Source: an uncultured Novosphingobium sp.
GTDB lineage: Bacteria > Pseudomonadota > Alphaproteobacteria > Sphingomonadales > Sphingomonadaceae
DNA: 31,368 nt
Reading direction: 5' to 3'
Assembly (NCBI GenBank): GCA_946886365.1
Contig: CAMPIM010000032.1
Coordinates: 1-31,368 of the forward strand
Positions 1 through 6,997 of this stretch are shown one piece after another (the first letter of the stretch is position 1; each line of letters starts with the position of its first letter). Under the pieces are notes generated by a model. The model was given only the letters and a program-made list of their open reading frames with translations. It was not told the DNA's origin and made no database searches. A program made the translations under genes and the position numbers.

Positions 1-2
1 CC

Positions 3-47
3 GCCAGCCTGAAGGCTGCTTTCGCCGAGAATATCCACTTGCCCTGA
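3..47 (+). CDS. possible 3' end of an upstream gene
   Basis: One reading frame enters from the left edge, encodes fourteen residues (ASLKAAFAENIHLP) and stops at TGA. The composition is compatible with the C-terminus of a real protein, and the next gene starts about 100 bases later, so a gene ending here is plausible. Too little is visible to name it, and another frame is also open across the edge, so this is weak. Confidence 0.25.
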   Translation, partial: ASLKAAFAENIHLP

Positions 48-149
48 AGAGGGGCGCAGCCGCTTTTGCAGGATTTTCGACAAATGACATGGACTTGTCG
101 CCCTGCGCCGGGTCAATTGCCATGATCGGATCAAGCAAGGGATGCTTCG

Positions 150-2171
150 ATGAAAAATCTTTTGATGAGCGCCGCGATTGGCGCTCTGCTGCTCGCGACC
201 AACGCCGCGCAGGCTGACCAGGCGCCATCGGCCAAGCCGACCTATGGCAGCTACGGCTTCGACGACAAGGGCATGGACCCGGCCGTCAAGCCGGGCGATG
301 ATTTCTACCTCCACGCCAATGGCGGCTGGGCCAGGGCCACGCCGATCCCTGCCGACAAGTCCAACTATGGCGCGTTCAACGTCCTTGACGACCTGTCGCG
401 CGAACGCACCCGCGGCATATTGGAGGAGGCAAGGAAAGACCCCGCCAGCCGTATCGGCCTCGCCTATGCCAGTTATCTGGACGCCCCCACCGTGGAAGCG
501 AAGGGCCTGACCCCCATCAAGCCCTGGCTCGCGAAGATCGCGGCGGTGAAGGACAAGGTAGGCTATGCTCGTCTCGCGGCGGAGGCTGCACGAGCTGGTA
601 TCGCAGGCCCGTTCACTTTCTATGTGGGACAGGATGACAAGGCGCCCGACACTTACATCCTGAACCTCCGCCAATCGGGCCTCGGCCTGCCGGATCGTGA
701 CTTCTATCTACAGCCTGACGAGAAGATGGCGGCCATCCGCACCGCCTATGCCGCTCATCTCGAACAGATGCTGACACTGGCGGGCGCGAGCGACGCGAAG
801 GCACGCGCCGCTGCCCTGATGGCGTTCGAAACGGAAGTGGCAAAGGTCCACTGGACCCAGGTCAACAGCCGGGACGCGGACAAGACCTACAACCGCATGA
901 CGCTCGCCGATTTGCAGAAAGCCGCGCCCGGCTTCGACTTTTCGACCTATTTCGCCGCGAACCGCCTGAAGCCGCAGGCGCTGATCGTCGCGCAGCCGAC
1001 GGCGATTACGGGCGAAGCAGCATTGATCGCGCGCACCCCGATAGGTGTGCTGAAGGACGCATTGCTCCTGCGTAGCCTCCACAGCTACGCCGATTATCTC
1101 CCCGACCGGATCGCCGATGCTGACTTCGCTTTCTACGGCACCACCCTGTCCGGCACGCCGCAGCGCGAAGATCGGTGGAAGCGCGCCGTCAGCTTCGTCA
1201 AGCAGGCGATGGGCGAAGAAGTCGGCAAAATCTATGTCGCCCGCTATTTCCCGCCGGAAACCAAGGCGGCGATGGACCAGCTCGTCAAAAATGTCATCGC
1301 CGCCATGGGCCGCCGCATCGATGGCCTCGGCTGGATGAGCGATGGCGCGAAGGCGAGGGCGCACAAGAAGCTGGCCGCCTTCACGCCCAAGATCGGTTAT
1401 CCCGAAAAATGGCGGGATTATAACGGGCTTACAATCACCGCGGGCGACCTGTTCGGCAACGCGCTGCGGTCGAACCAATATGAATTCGACTATCAGATGG
1501 GGAAGCTGGGCAAACCCATCTACCGCTGGGAATGGCAGATGACGCCGATGGAGATCAACGCCTATGCGGACTTCTCCATGGTCGAGATCGTCTTTCCGGC
1601 CGCCATCCTGCAACCGCCCTTCTTCGATCCCCATGCCGATCCGGCGGTGAATTATGGCGGCATTGGCGCTGTCATCGGCCACGAACTCAGCCACCATTTC
1701 GACGATCAGGGCGCGAAATATGATGAGACCGGCAAGCTCAATCAGTGGTGGAGCGATGCTGATGTCGCTGCCTTCAAGGCCCTGACCGGCAAGCTGATAA
1801 AGCAATATGACGCCTATGAGCCTTTTCCCGGCGCGCATGTGAAGGGTGATTTCACGTTGGGCGAAAATATCGGCGATCTGGCGGGCGTCGCGGTGGCGCT
1901 GGATGCCTATCATGCGTCGCTCGGCGGCAAGCCCGCGCCGGTGATCGACGGCACCACCGGGGACCAGCGCTTCTTCCTCGGCTGGGCGCAAGTATGGCGG
2001 CGCAATTATCGCGAGCCCAACTTGCGCCAGCGGCTGGTCACCGACCCGCATTCGCCGTCGCAATATCGGGCGGATACCGTGCGTAATTTCGATCAATGGT
2101 ACGCTGCCTTCAACCCCGCGCCCGGCAGCAAGCTCTATCTCGCGCCTCAGGATCGAGTGAGAATCTGGTGA
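150..2171 (+). CDS. secreted M13 family zinc metallopeptidase (PepO/neprilysin-like)
   Basis: An endopeptidase of the neprilysin/PepO family, expected to cleave oligopeptides in the periplasm. The 673-aa length is usual for bacterial members. Residues 1-22 form a signal peptide ending AQA before Asp23. The N-terminal domain carries the family pattern GFDDKGMDPAVKPGDDFY. The zinc motif HELSH spans residues 511-515 (His511, Glu512, His515), and the third ligand is Glu572 in GENIGD, with Asp576. The substrate-binding Asn470-Ala471 sits in INAYADFSMVEI, where the second aromatic of the usual NAYY/NAYF is replaced by Ala. The C-terminal DPHSPSQYR segment is conserved, but the protein ends RVRIW and lacks the Cys of the classical CxxW end. 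The ATG has an AAGGGA ribosome site seven bases upstream. It appears to stand alone. Family assignment is firm; the substrate is unknown. Confidence 0.93.
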   Translation: MKNLLMSAAIGALLLATNAAQADQAPSAKPTYGSYGFDDKGMDPAVKPGDDFYLHANGGWARATPIPADKSNYGAFNVLDDLSRERTRGILEEARKDPASRIGLAYASYLDAPTVEAKGLTPIKPWLAKIAAVKDKVGYARLAAEAARAGIAGPFTFYVGQDDKAPDTYILNLRQSGLGLPDRDFYLQPDEKMAAIRTAYAAHLEQMLTLAGASDAKARAAALMAFETEVAKVHWTQVNSRDADKTYNRMTLADLQKAAPGFDFSTYFAANRLKPQALIVAQPTAITGEAALIARTPIGVLKDALLLRSLHSYADYLPDRIADADFAFYGTTLSGTPQREDRWKRAVSFVKQAMGEEVGKIYVARYFPPETKAAMDQLVKNVIAAMGRRIDGLGWMSDGAKARAHKKLAAFTPKIGYPEKWRDYNGLTITAGDLFGNALRSNQYEFDYQMGKLGKPIYRWEWQMTPMEINAYADFSMVEIVFPAAILQPPFFDPHADPAVNYGGIGAVIGHELSHHFDDQGAKYDETGKLNQWWSDADVAAFKALTGKLIKQYDAYEPFPGAHVKGDFTLGENIGDLAGVAVALDAYHASLGGKPAPVIDGTTGDQRFFLGWAQVWRRNYREPNLRQRLVTDPHSPSQYRADTVRNFDQWYAAFNPAPGSKLYLAPQDRVRIW

Positions 2172-2338
2172 AAAGATGAGGACCAGTAACGATTCTGCCC
2201 TGCGATGAACCGTGATGATGCGAGGGCGAGCCGCGCGACGCCCGGCCGTCGTCCCTCAAATCTCACGTTTCGCCGGAACACTCTTTAAACCTCGTGCGCT
2301 CTTCCACAGCTTTGAGACATCAAATCGCAAGGAGAAGC

Positions 2339-2758
2339 ATGTTGACGGGTTTTCGTTCATCACTGGTTTTGAAGACAGCAATGGCATCGGTCGCTCTGTT
2401 GGCAGCGGCACCAGTTCTGGCTCAGGGCGCAGCCGCTCCGGCAACGCCTGCGGCTCCGGCCACTCCGGCGGCTCCTTCCGCTGCTGCGGGCAAATTTAGC
2501 GAAGCTGACATCAAGCTGTTTGCGGCTGCTGCGGTCGAAGTGACCAAGATCCAGTCCGACACCAGCATCGCTGATGCGGAAAAACAACCCAAGATGCTCG
2601 CCGCGTTGCAGGCATCGGGCATCGCGCCGGAAAAGTTCAATGAGATCGGTCAGGCCGCCGCCGCCGACCCGGCGTTGCAGCAGCGTATCCAGGCCGCCGC
2701 GCCTGCGGCACCGGCGACGCCAGCCGCGCCTGCTGCCCCGGCCACCTCGGCTAAGTAA
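2339..2758 (+). CDS. small exported Ala/Pro-rich DUF4168-like protein
   Basis: A 139-aa protein of unknown function. I chose the ATG at 2339 because AAGGAG lies four bases before it and it opens directly onto a signal peptide (hydrophobic stretch to APVLAQ, about residue 29). An in-frame GTG 45 bases earlier would only add a basic extension. The mature part begins with an Ala-Pro-Thr low-complexity linker. A compact helical region follows (FSEADIKLFAAAAVEVTKIQ to about residue 118) that resembles DUF4168, and a second Ala-Pro-rich tail ends the protein. The linker and tail repeat ATPAAPA units at protein and DNA level. It is probably periplasmic. It lies between two unrelated genes with no sign of an operon. 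The DUF4168 call is from pattern memory and is moderately sure. Confidence 0.72.
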   Translation: MLTGFRSSLVLKTAMASVALLAAAPVLAQGAAAPATPAAPATPAAPSAAAGKFSEADIKLFAAAAVEVTKIQSDTSIADAEKQPKMLAALQASGIAPEKFNEIGQAAAADPALQQRIQAAAPAAPATPAAPAAPATSAK

Positions 2759-2824
2759 GCGGGAGCGGCATAATATAGGGGAGGGTGCTTGGCCTGACGC
2801 TTGGGCTATTCTAAGCGTCTCGCC

Positions 2825-4114
2825 ATGACCTCCCCTATTTGGCACCCCTTCACCCAGCACGGCCTCAACGAACCCATCCCGCATGTCGTTCGTGCGGAAG
2901 GCGCCCTGTTGCATCTGGCAGACGGCGGCACGTTGATCGACGCCATCTCCAGTTGGTGGGTGACGACGCATGGCCACTGTCACCCCCGCATCGCCGCTGC
3001 CATCGCTCAGCAGGCCGGGCAGCTCGACCAGCTGATCTTTGCAAATTACACGCATGAGCCTGCCGAAGAGGTTGCGCGCGGCCTGATCGAACTCGCCCCC
3101 CGCGCGGAAGGGCGCGACCCGCTCGCCCATGTCTTCTATTCCGACAGCGGATCGACCTCCGTCGAAGTCGCGCTGAAGATGGCGCTCGGCTACTGGCACA
3201 ATCGCGCGCTGGATGGTTTGTCCGCGCCCCGGCATCGCATCCTCGTCCTTGAACATGGCTATCATGGCGACACGATCGGCACGATGTCGGTCGGCGAGCG
3301 TGGCGTATACAATGCCGCCTGGACGCCCTTGCTGTTCGACGTCGGCACCATTCCCTTTCCCGCGCCGGGTGCGGAGCAACAGACGCTCGACGCGTTGGAA
3401 GCGGCTTGCAAGGAGCATCCGGCGGCGTTCATCGTTGAACCTTTGGTGCTGGGTGCTGGCGGGATGCTGATCTACTCGCCTGCCATATTGCGGCAGATGG
3501 CGGAAATCTGCGCCCGACATGATGTTCTCTTCATTGCCGACGAAGTAATGACCGGCTGGGGCCGCACCGGCACAGTCTTCGCTTGCGAGCAGGCGGGCGT
3601 CGTGCCGGACATCATGGCAGTTGCAAAAGGGATCACCGGCGGCTCCGTCCCCCTCGCGGCGACGCTCGCCACGGCCCGCATATTCGACGCGCACAAGTCG
3701 CAGGACCGGGCGCGGCTTTTCTACCATTCGTCCAGCTACACAGCGAATGCCATCTCCTGCGCGGCGGCGGCGGCCAACCTCGCCATCTGGCGCGAGGAGG
3801 ATGTGCTCGGCCGCATCGCCGCGCTCGAACAGAATATGGCGGAGCGACTCGGCAAGCTGGCGCTTCATCCAGCCTTCACGAATGCCCGGCAGCTTGGCAC
3901 GATCGTCGCGATTGACCTGATCGCGCCGGACGCAGGGTATCTGTCGGACCTCGCTCCCCGCCTGCGCGCCTTCTTCCTTGATCGGGGCATTTTGCTGCGT
4001 CCTTTGGGCAACAGCATCTACCTGATGCCGCCCTTTTGTACGGATGTGGATCAGCTTGATCACATCTTTGCGGCCTTGTCTGACGCGGGCGATGTATTTG
4101 GCGTGTCAGCCTGA
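2825..4114 (+). CDS. bioA: adenosylmethionine-8-amino-7-oxononanoate aminotransferase
   Basis: A PLP enzyme that converts 7-keto-8-aminopelargonate (KAPA) to 7,8-diaminopelargonate with S-adenosylmethionine as amino donor, the penultimate biotin step before dethiobiotin synthetase. The 429-aa protein starts WHPFTQ near its N-terminus, as BioA proteins do (WHPYT in E. coli). It carries [56 protein letters not shown] with Asp239, and the PLP lysine Lys268 in [23 protein letters not shown] near the end matches the substrate-binding Arg region of BioA. The ATG at 2825 gives the family's usual N-terminus; an in-frame TTG 24 bases earlier is less likely. No good ribosome site is seen. The other bio genes are not adjacent. 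The Tyr-to-Phe change in the WHPFT motif is, as far as I recall, common outside enterics. Confidence 0.92.
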   Translation: MTSPIWHPFTQHGLNEPIPHVVRAEGALLHLADGGTLIDAISSWWVTTHGHCHPRIAAAIAQQAGQLDQLIFANYTHEPAEEVARGLIELAPRAEGRDPLAHVFYSDSGSTSVEVALKMALGYWHNRALDGLSAPRHRILVLEHGYHGDTIGTMSVGERGVYNAAWTPLLFDVGTIPFPAPGAEQQTLDALEAACKEHPAAFIVEPLVLGAGGMLIYSPAILRQMAEICARHDVLFIADEVMTGWGRTGTVFACEQAGVVPDIMAVAKGITGGSVPLAATLATARIFDAHKSQDRARLFYHSSSYTANAISCAAAAANLAIWREEDVLGRIAALEQNMAERLGKLALHPAFTNARQLGTIVAIDLIAPDAGYLSDLAPRLRAFFLDRGILLRPLGNSIYLMPPFCTDVDQLDHIFAALSDAGDVFGVSA

Positions 4115-4133
4115 CTTTCATTTTCCGCATTTT

Positions 4134-4156
4134 GCCGCTATGGCGGCGCGATTTTT
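4134..4156 (+). terminator. weak terminator-like hairpin after bioA
   Basis: GCCGC and GCGGC form a five-base stem around a TATG loop, followed after GCGA by five T residues. The hairpin is short and the T run is displaced, so termination between bioA and infA is only possible. Confidence 0.28.
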
Positions 4157-4173
4157 GGTTTCCCCAGGATATT

Positions 4174-4392
4174 ATGGCAAAAGAAGAACTGCTTGAAATG
4201 CGCGGACAGGTTGTGGAGCTTCTCCCCAACGCCATGTTCCGCGTCCGGCTTGAAAATGATCACGAGATCCTTGGCCACACGGCGGGCAAGATGCGGAAAA
4301 ACCGCATTCGCGTGCTGGTGGGCGACGAAGTGTTGGTCGAACTGACCCCCTACGACCTGACCAAGGGTCGGATCACTTACCGCTTCAAATAA
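4174..4392 (+). CDS. infA: translation initiation factor IF-1
   Basis: IF-1 binds the A site of the 30S ribosomal subunit and, with IF-2 and IF-3, sets up initiation. The protein is exactly 72 residues, the usual length, and is one S1-type OB fold. [20 protein letters not shown] opens it, [16 protein letters not shown] is the conserved core, and it ends [10 protein letters not shown](K). The ATG at 4174 is preceded by AGGA (4166-4169); an upstream in-frame ATG at 4132 would add 14 atypical residues and is rejected. maf follows after only 12 bases, so the two are probably cotranscribed, and this begins the conserved sphingomonad order infA-maf-RNase-yacG-tRNA-Phe. Confidence 0.97.
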   Translation: MAKEELLEMRGQVVELLPNAMFRVRLENDHEILGHTAGKMRKNRIRVLVGDEVLVELTPYDLTKGRITYRFK

Positions 4393-4404
4393 GCCGCTTT
4401 TTCG

Positions 4405-4977
4405 ATGCGGCTCATCCTTGCTTCGGCTTCTCCCAGACGGTGTGAACTTCTGGGTCAGATCGGCGTGCGTCCCGACGCTGTGGACCCCGCCAATCTTGAT
4501 GAAACCCCTTTGAAAGGCGAATTGCCAGCCGCCTATGCCGCGCGCGTGGCCGGTGAAAAGGCTGCGTTGGTGGCTACCCGTCATCCCGGCGCGCTGGTGC
4601 TTTCCGGCGATACGGTCGTCGCGGCAGGCCGCCGCATCCTGCCCAAGGCAGAGACGGAGGGTGAAGCGCGAGCCTGTCTTTCGCTGCTCTCCGGCCGCCG
4701 TCACCGCGTGCTGAGCGCTATCACGCTCATCGATGGCGAGGGCAGGGCAAGGCATCGCCTTTCCACCAATATCGTTATCTTCAAACGTCTGGAGCGCGCC
4801 GAGATCGACGCCTATATCGCCAGCGAAGAATGGCACGGCAAGGCAGGCGGCTATGCGATTCAGGGCCGTGCCGCCGGGCTGATCCGCGCGATACAGGGCA
4901 GCCATAGCGCGATCATGGGCCTGCCCCTTTACGAAACCCGCGCGCTGCTGAAGGCAGCGGGCTACCCATTGGACTAG
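4405..4977 (+). CDS. maf: Maf family nucleotide pyrophosphatase
   Basis: Maf proteins are cytoplasmic pyrophosphatases that hydrolyse non-canonical or pyrimidine nucleoside triphosphates to monophosphates; the YhdE branch prefers dTTP/UTP. The 190-aa length is usual. Visible motifs are the N-terminal ASASPRRCELL phosphate-binding segment (residues 6-16), DET at 32-34, SGDTVV with the catalytic Asp69, Lys81 in LPKAE, and KAGGYAIQG. The last three place it in the Maf/YhdE family, although substrate choice cannot be read with certainty. It starts 12 bases after infA. A strong hairpin and 62 bases separate it from the following RNase gene. Confidence 0.93.
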   Translation: MRLILASASPRRCELLGQIGVRPDAVDPANLDETPLKGELPAAYAARVAGEKAALVATRHPGALVLSGDTVVAAGRRILPKAETEGEARACLSLLSGRRHRVLSAITLIDGEGRARHRLSTNIVIFKRLERAEIDAYIASEEWHGKAGGYAIQGRAAGLIRAIQGSHSAIMGLPLYETRALLKAAGYPLD

Positions 4978-4988
4978 AGGGATGGCAA

Positions 4989-5007
4989 GGGAAATGGCAC
5001 ATTTCCC
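4989..5007 (+). promoter_or_regulatory. perfect 8-bp hairpin in the leader of the RNase gene
   Basis: GGGAAATG and CATTTCCC pair perfectly around a three-base GCA loop, 33 bases before the RNase start codon. No T run follows, so it is not a typical terminator. It could be an mRNA structure affecting processing or translation of the RNase message, but no function is shown. Confidence 0.45.
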
Positions 5008-5039
5008 GGCTCGGCAATCCCGACCAACAGGAATATATT

Positions 5040-6029
5040 ATGGCCGAATGGCTCTATGAAGAAGGGATTGGCGAGGCCCGCGCCGCGTTGATCGAAAAGG
5101 GCCGTTTGGTCGAGGCACAAATCGAGCGTGAGGGCGATGGCGCCCGCGCCGGTGCGGTCATGCAGGGCAAGCTCGTCCGGACCATCATCCCCAAGAAGCG
5201 CGGCATCGCCCGCCTGATCTCGGGCGAGGAAGTGCTGGTCGAACCCATCCCGCCAAAAACCGCAGAGGGTGCGACCGTTCTCCTCGAAATCCTGCGAGAA
5301 GCCATCCCGGAGGAAGGCCGCCCCAAGCTGGCCAAGGCCCGCATCGCCCAGCCGGGCTCCAAGGTGCATCCGGCTCCCAGCCTCCTCCAGCGCCTGCGCG
5401 CCACGGGCCTGCCCATCACCCCATGCCCGGCCCATGGCGAGGATCGCTTCGAAGCCCATGGCTGGAGCGAACTGATGGAAGAGGCGATGTCCGGGGAAAT
5501 CGGCACGGAGGAAGCGGCGCTCCGCATCTTCCCGACGCCCGCGATGATCCTTATCGACGTAGACGGATCGTTGCCGCCCGCGAAGCTCGGCCCCAAGGGC
5601 GCGAAACTGGCGGCGCAGGCGATCCGACGCATGGGGCTGACCGGGTCGATCGGCGTCGATCTGCCCACCATGAACAATAAGGATGAGCGCGCCGTCGCCT
5701 CCGCGCAGATCGACAAATATCTGCCGCTCCCTTTTGAGCGTACGGCGGTCAACGGCTTCGGCTTCGTCCAGGTCATCCGCCGCCGCGAGCGGATGAACCT
5801 CATGGAGTTGTTGCGGGCTGATCCGACCGAAACGGCGGCTCTCGCCTTGCTCCGCCGTGCCGAAAGGGAAGGCAATGGCGGGCCGGTGACGATCACCGCT
5901 GCGCCCTCCATCATCGACCGCCTTTACAAGGCGACCGACTGGCTGGAGCAGCTCGCCCGCCGCCGTGGCGGCGCCGTCAGCTTGAAGGCGGACCCGGCCC
6001 TTGCCATATCGGCGGGCCATGTCGCCTAA
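5040..6029 (+). CDS. short RNase E/G family ribonuclease
   Basis: A 329-aa relative of RNase E/G, endonucleases that process rRNA and decay mRNA. The C-terminal half holds the DNase I-like catalytic segment. ILIDVDGS provides Asp173/Asp175 and SIGVDLPTM provides Asp207, corresponding to the two magnesium-binding aspartates of RNase E, followed by the family-like PLPFERTAVNGFGFVQVIRR and RRERMNLMELL. The N-terminal 110 residues replace the well-formed S1/5'-sensor part with a shortened, diverged version. The paired CPxC zinc-link of RNase E is absent, as is any degradosome tail. AGGA lies seven bases before the ATG. The end overlaps yacG by 11 bases. It is a recurrent sphingomonad-type protein in this locus; whether it acts like RNase G or has another RNA target cannot be told. 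Confidence 0.85.
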   Translation: MAEWLYEEGIGEARAALIEKGRLVEAQIEREGDGARAGAVMQGKLVRTIIPKKRGIARLISGEEVLVEPIPPKTAEGATVLLEILREAIPEEGRPKLAKARIAQPGSKVHPAPSLLQRLRATGLPITPCPAHGEDRFEAHGWSELMEEAMSGEIGTEEAALRIFPTPAMILIDVDGSLPPAKLGPKGAKLAAQAIRRMGLTGSIGVDLPTMNNKDERAVASAQIDKYLPLPFERTAVNGFGFVQVIRRRERMNLMELLRADPTETAALALLRRAEREGNGGPVTITAAPSIIDRLYKATDWLEQLARRRGGAVSLKADPALAISAGHVA

Positions 6030-6213
6030 ATCTTCCTCCTGCCCGATCTGCGGCCAGCCAGCGCATCCCGACACGCGGCCCTTCTGCGGAAAGGCCTGCC
6101 GTGACCGTGACCTGCTGCAATGGCTGGGCGAAGGCTATCGCGTCCCCGGAACCTTCGCCGCCGACGAGATGAAAAAAAGCGACGATGATGGGGTGGACAA
6201 CCCCCCGGATTGA
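6019..6213 (+). CDS. yacG: DNA gyrase inhibitor / zinc protein YacG
   Basis: YacG is a small zinc-binding protein that in E. coli binds GyrB and inhibits gyrase. The 64-aa product has the four zinc ligands Cys8, Cys11, Cys23 and Cys27 (CPICG then RPFCGKAC), followed by the conserved RDRDLLQWLGEGYRVPG segment. The C-terminal tail is acidic, as usual. The ATG at 6019 overlaps the RNase stop by 11 bases, indicating translational coupling; a TTG 18 bases upstream is possible but unlikely. tRNA-Phe follows 51 bases downstream. Confidence 0.92.
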   Translation: MSPKSSSCPICGQPAHPDTRPFCGKACRDRDLLQWLGEGYRVPGTFAADEMKKSDDDGVDNPPD

Positions 6214-6264
6214 TGCCTATAGGCACGCCTCTCAACGCCGCCGGTGGTCCTCCCCGGCGCTCGT

Positions 6265-6340
6265 GCCCGGGTAGCTCAGTTGGTAGAGCATGCGACTGAA
6301 AATCGCAGTGTCGGCGGTTCGACTCCGTCCCCGGGCACCA
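6265..6340 (+). tRNA. tRNA-Phe (GAA)
   Basis: A complete 76-base cloverleaf. The acceptor GCCCGGG pairs with CCCGGGC, the D arm is GCTC/GAGC, and the anticodon stem TGCGA/TCGCA encloses CTGAAAA with anticodon GAA at 6298-6300. The T arm contains TTCGACT, and CCA is encoded. It follows yacG in the same direction. Confidence 0.97.
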
Positions 6341-6385
6341 CTAACTTACTGAAAAATAACAATTTATTCTCGAGAATTTCCGAGC

Positions 6386-6787
6386 CTATGGTAATGCGTG
6401 TGAACTCTGTGAGTTTGCAGAAGTAGTTTTCGATGAGATGACGCCCTCGGTACGTCTCGGCGTCGATCGGGATGGGAACAGCGCGGTGCGCCGCCGCTCA
6501 TTCTTTACATGATGATCCGGAGCGCTGACCCAGAGAGCCGATAGTGGCACGGGGTCGAAGATATGCGCCCCGATCACCGACAATGCGACCCCGCTCGTTG
6601 CGCCGAGGAAGCTCGCCGCCGCCACACCCATTTCTGCCATTGTCGCCTCATGTTCCGGCGGAAGATTCACCACCCGGGACAGAAGCCTGACACCGAACCA
6701 GCTCGCGCCAATCAGGAAAATTCCGGTCAGTCTCAGGCCCAGATCCTGTTGTAAGCTTGTCTTCCTGGCCTGCATGGCGCCCTTCAT
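6386..6787 (-). CDS. small two-helix membrane protein, possible Kdp-regulon member
   Basis: I do not recognise a named family. The first 80 or so residues look like a genuine protein. A basic N-terminus (MQARKTSLQQDLGLR) is followed by a transmembrane segment around residues 22-40, a loop LPPEHEATMAEMG, and a second hydrophobic stretch around 52-77 (AAASFLGATSGVALSVIGAH). The last 45 residues (from about VSAPDHH) are hydrophilic, Ser/Arg-rich and poorer in GC at third positions, so the original stop may have been lost or the tail may be unconstrained. Two starts are possible: ATG at 6787, or ATG at 6775, which has AAGGG just upstream. It lies downstream of kdpE on the same strand, separated by palindromes. 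Its leader contains the same direct-repeat operator candidate (6843-6865) that precedes kdp, suggesting potassium-linked control. Confidence 0.6.
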   Translation of the reverse strand: MKGAMQARKTSLQQDLGLRLTGIFLIGASWFGVRLLSRVVNLPPEHEATMAEMGVAAASFLGATSGVALSVIGAHIFDPVPLSALWVSAPDHHVKNERRRTALFPSRSTPRRTEGVISSKTTSANSQSSHALP

Positions 6788-6842
6788 CGTGGCGGCATGA
6801 GACTTACGGATGGGCGCATATGCTTTCGAGCGGTCGGATCTC

Positions 6843-6865
6843 CGATCGCCATAGTATTTTCATAG
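6843..6865 (-). promoter_or_regulatory. candidate KdpE operator, copy A
   Basis: On the minus strand CTATG AAAATA CTATG forms a direct repeat with an 11-base period, followed by GCGATCG. It matches the site at 15064-15086 at 20 of 23 positions. OmpR/PhoB-type regulators such as KdpE bind direct repeats of about this spacing. It ends 55-70 bases before the start of the small membrane protein. This is inference from repetition and position, not from a known consensus. Confidence 0.5.
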
Positions 6866-6898
6866 CATTTGCAGGGCTGAGGGCGGGGCGGGCCTAGA

Positions 6899-6943
6899 GC
6901 ATCGTGCGCAAAAGTGGGAACCGGTTTTGCGCAAAAACGATGC
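6899..6943. repeat. intergenic palindromic repeat element
   Basis: GCATCGTGCGCAAAA (6899-6913) is mirrored by TTTTGCGC (6925-6932) and ACGATGC (6937-6943), giving a long hairpin around GTGGGAACCGG. From memory, near-identical sequences (GCATCGTGC, AAAAGTGGG, ACCGGTTTT) are scattered between genes in many alphaproteobacteria, so this is probably a dispersed palindromic repeat. It sits between kdpE and the leader of the membrane protein. Confidence 0.65.
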
Positions 6944-6957
6944 GACAACAAATAACT

Positions 6958-6997
6958 AGAGCGCGCGCCTTGCGTCCGATTTTACGCAGCGCGCTCT
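6958..6997 (-). terminator. long hairpin overlapping the kdpE stop codon
   Basis: AGAGCGCGC (6958-6966) pairs with GCGCGCTCT (6989-6997), and inside it TGCGT (6970-6974) pairs with ACGCA (6984-6988). The right arm includes bases of the kdpE TAG stop. The structure is stable but has no clear T run. It may stabilise or end the kdp message, and it adjoins the palindromic repeat at 6899-6943. Confidence 0.5.

Noticed and set aside
2275..2300. GGAAC and a nearby CGTG upstream of the DUF4168-like gene as a stress promoter.
   Set aside because: The spacing is 13 bases, not 16 or 17.
2440..2500. Short tandem GCTCCGGC/GCGGCTCC-like units that could be taken for a DNA repeat array.
   Set aside because: They encode the Ala-Pro-Thr linker of the DUF4168-like protein and are explained by low-complexity coding sequence; no CRISPR-like spacing exists.
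2801..2824. A TTG start extending bioA by eight residues.
   Set aside because: BioA proteins begin close to the WHPFT motif and the ATG at 2825 fits; no ribosome site supports the TTG.
6366..6377. ATTCTCGAGAAT, a 12-base palindrome after tRNA-Phe.
   Set aside because: Too short to call; it has no T run and no second copy in the window.
6440..6490. A stretch (ATCGGGATGGGAAC) that recalls the complement of a 5S rRNA segment.
   Set aside because: Only about a dozen bases agree; the flanks do not continue as 5S rRNA and no rRNA genes are near.
6917..6940. GGAAC followed at about 17 bases by CGAT inside the palindromic repeat.
   Set aside because: The second element is not CGTT and the bases are explained by the hairpin.
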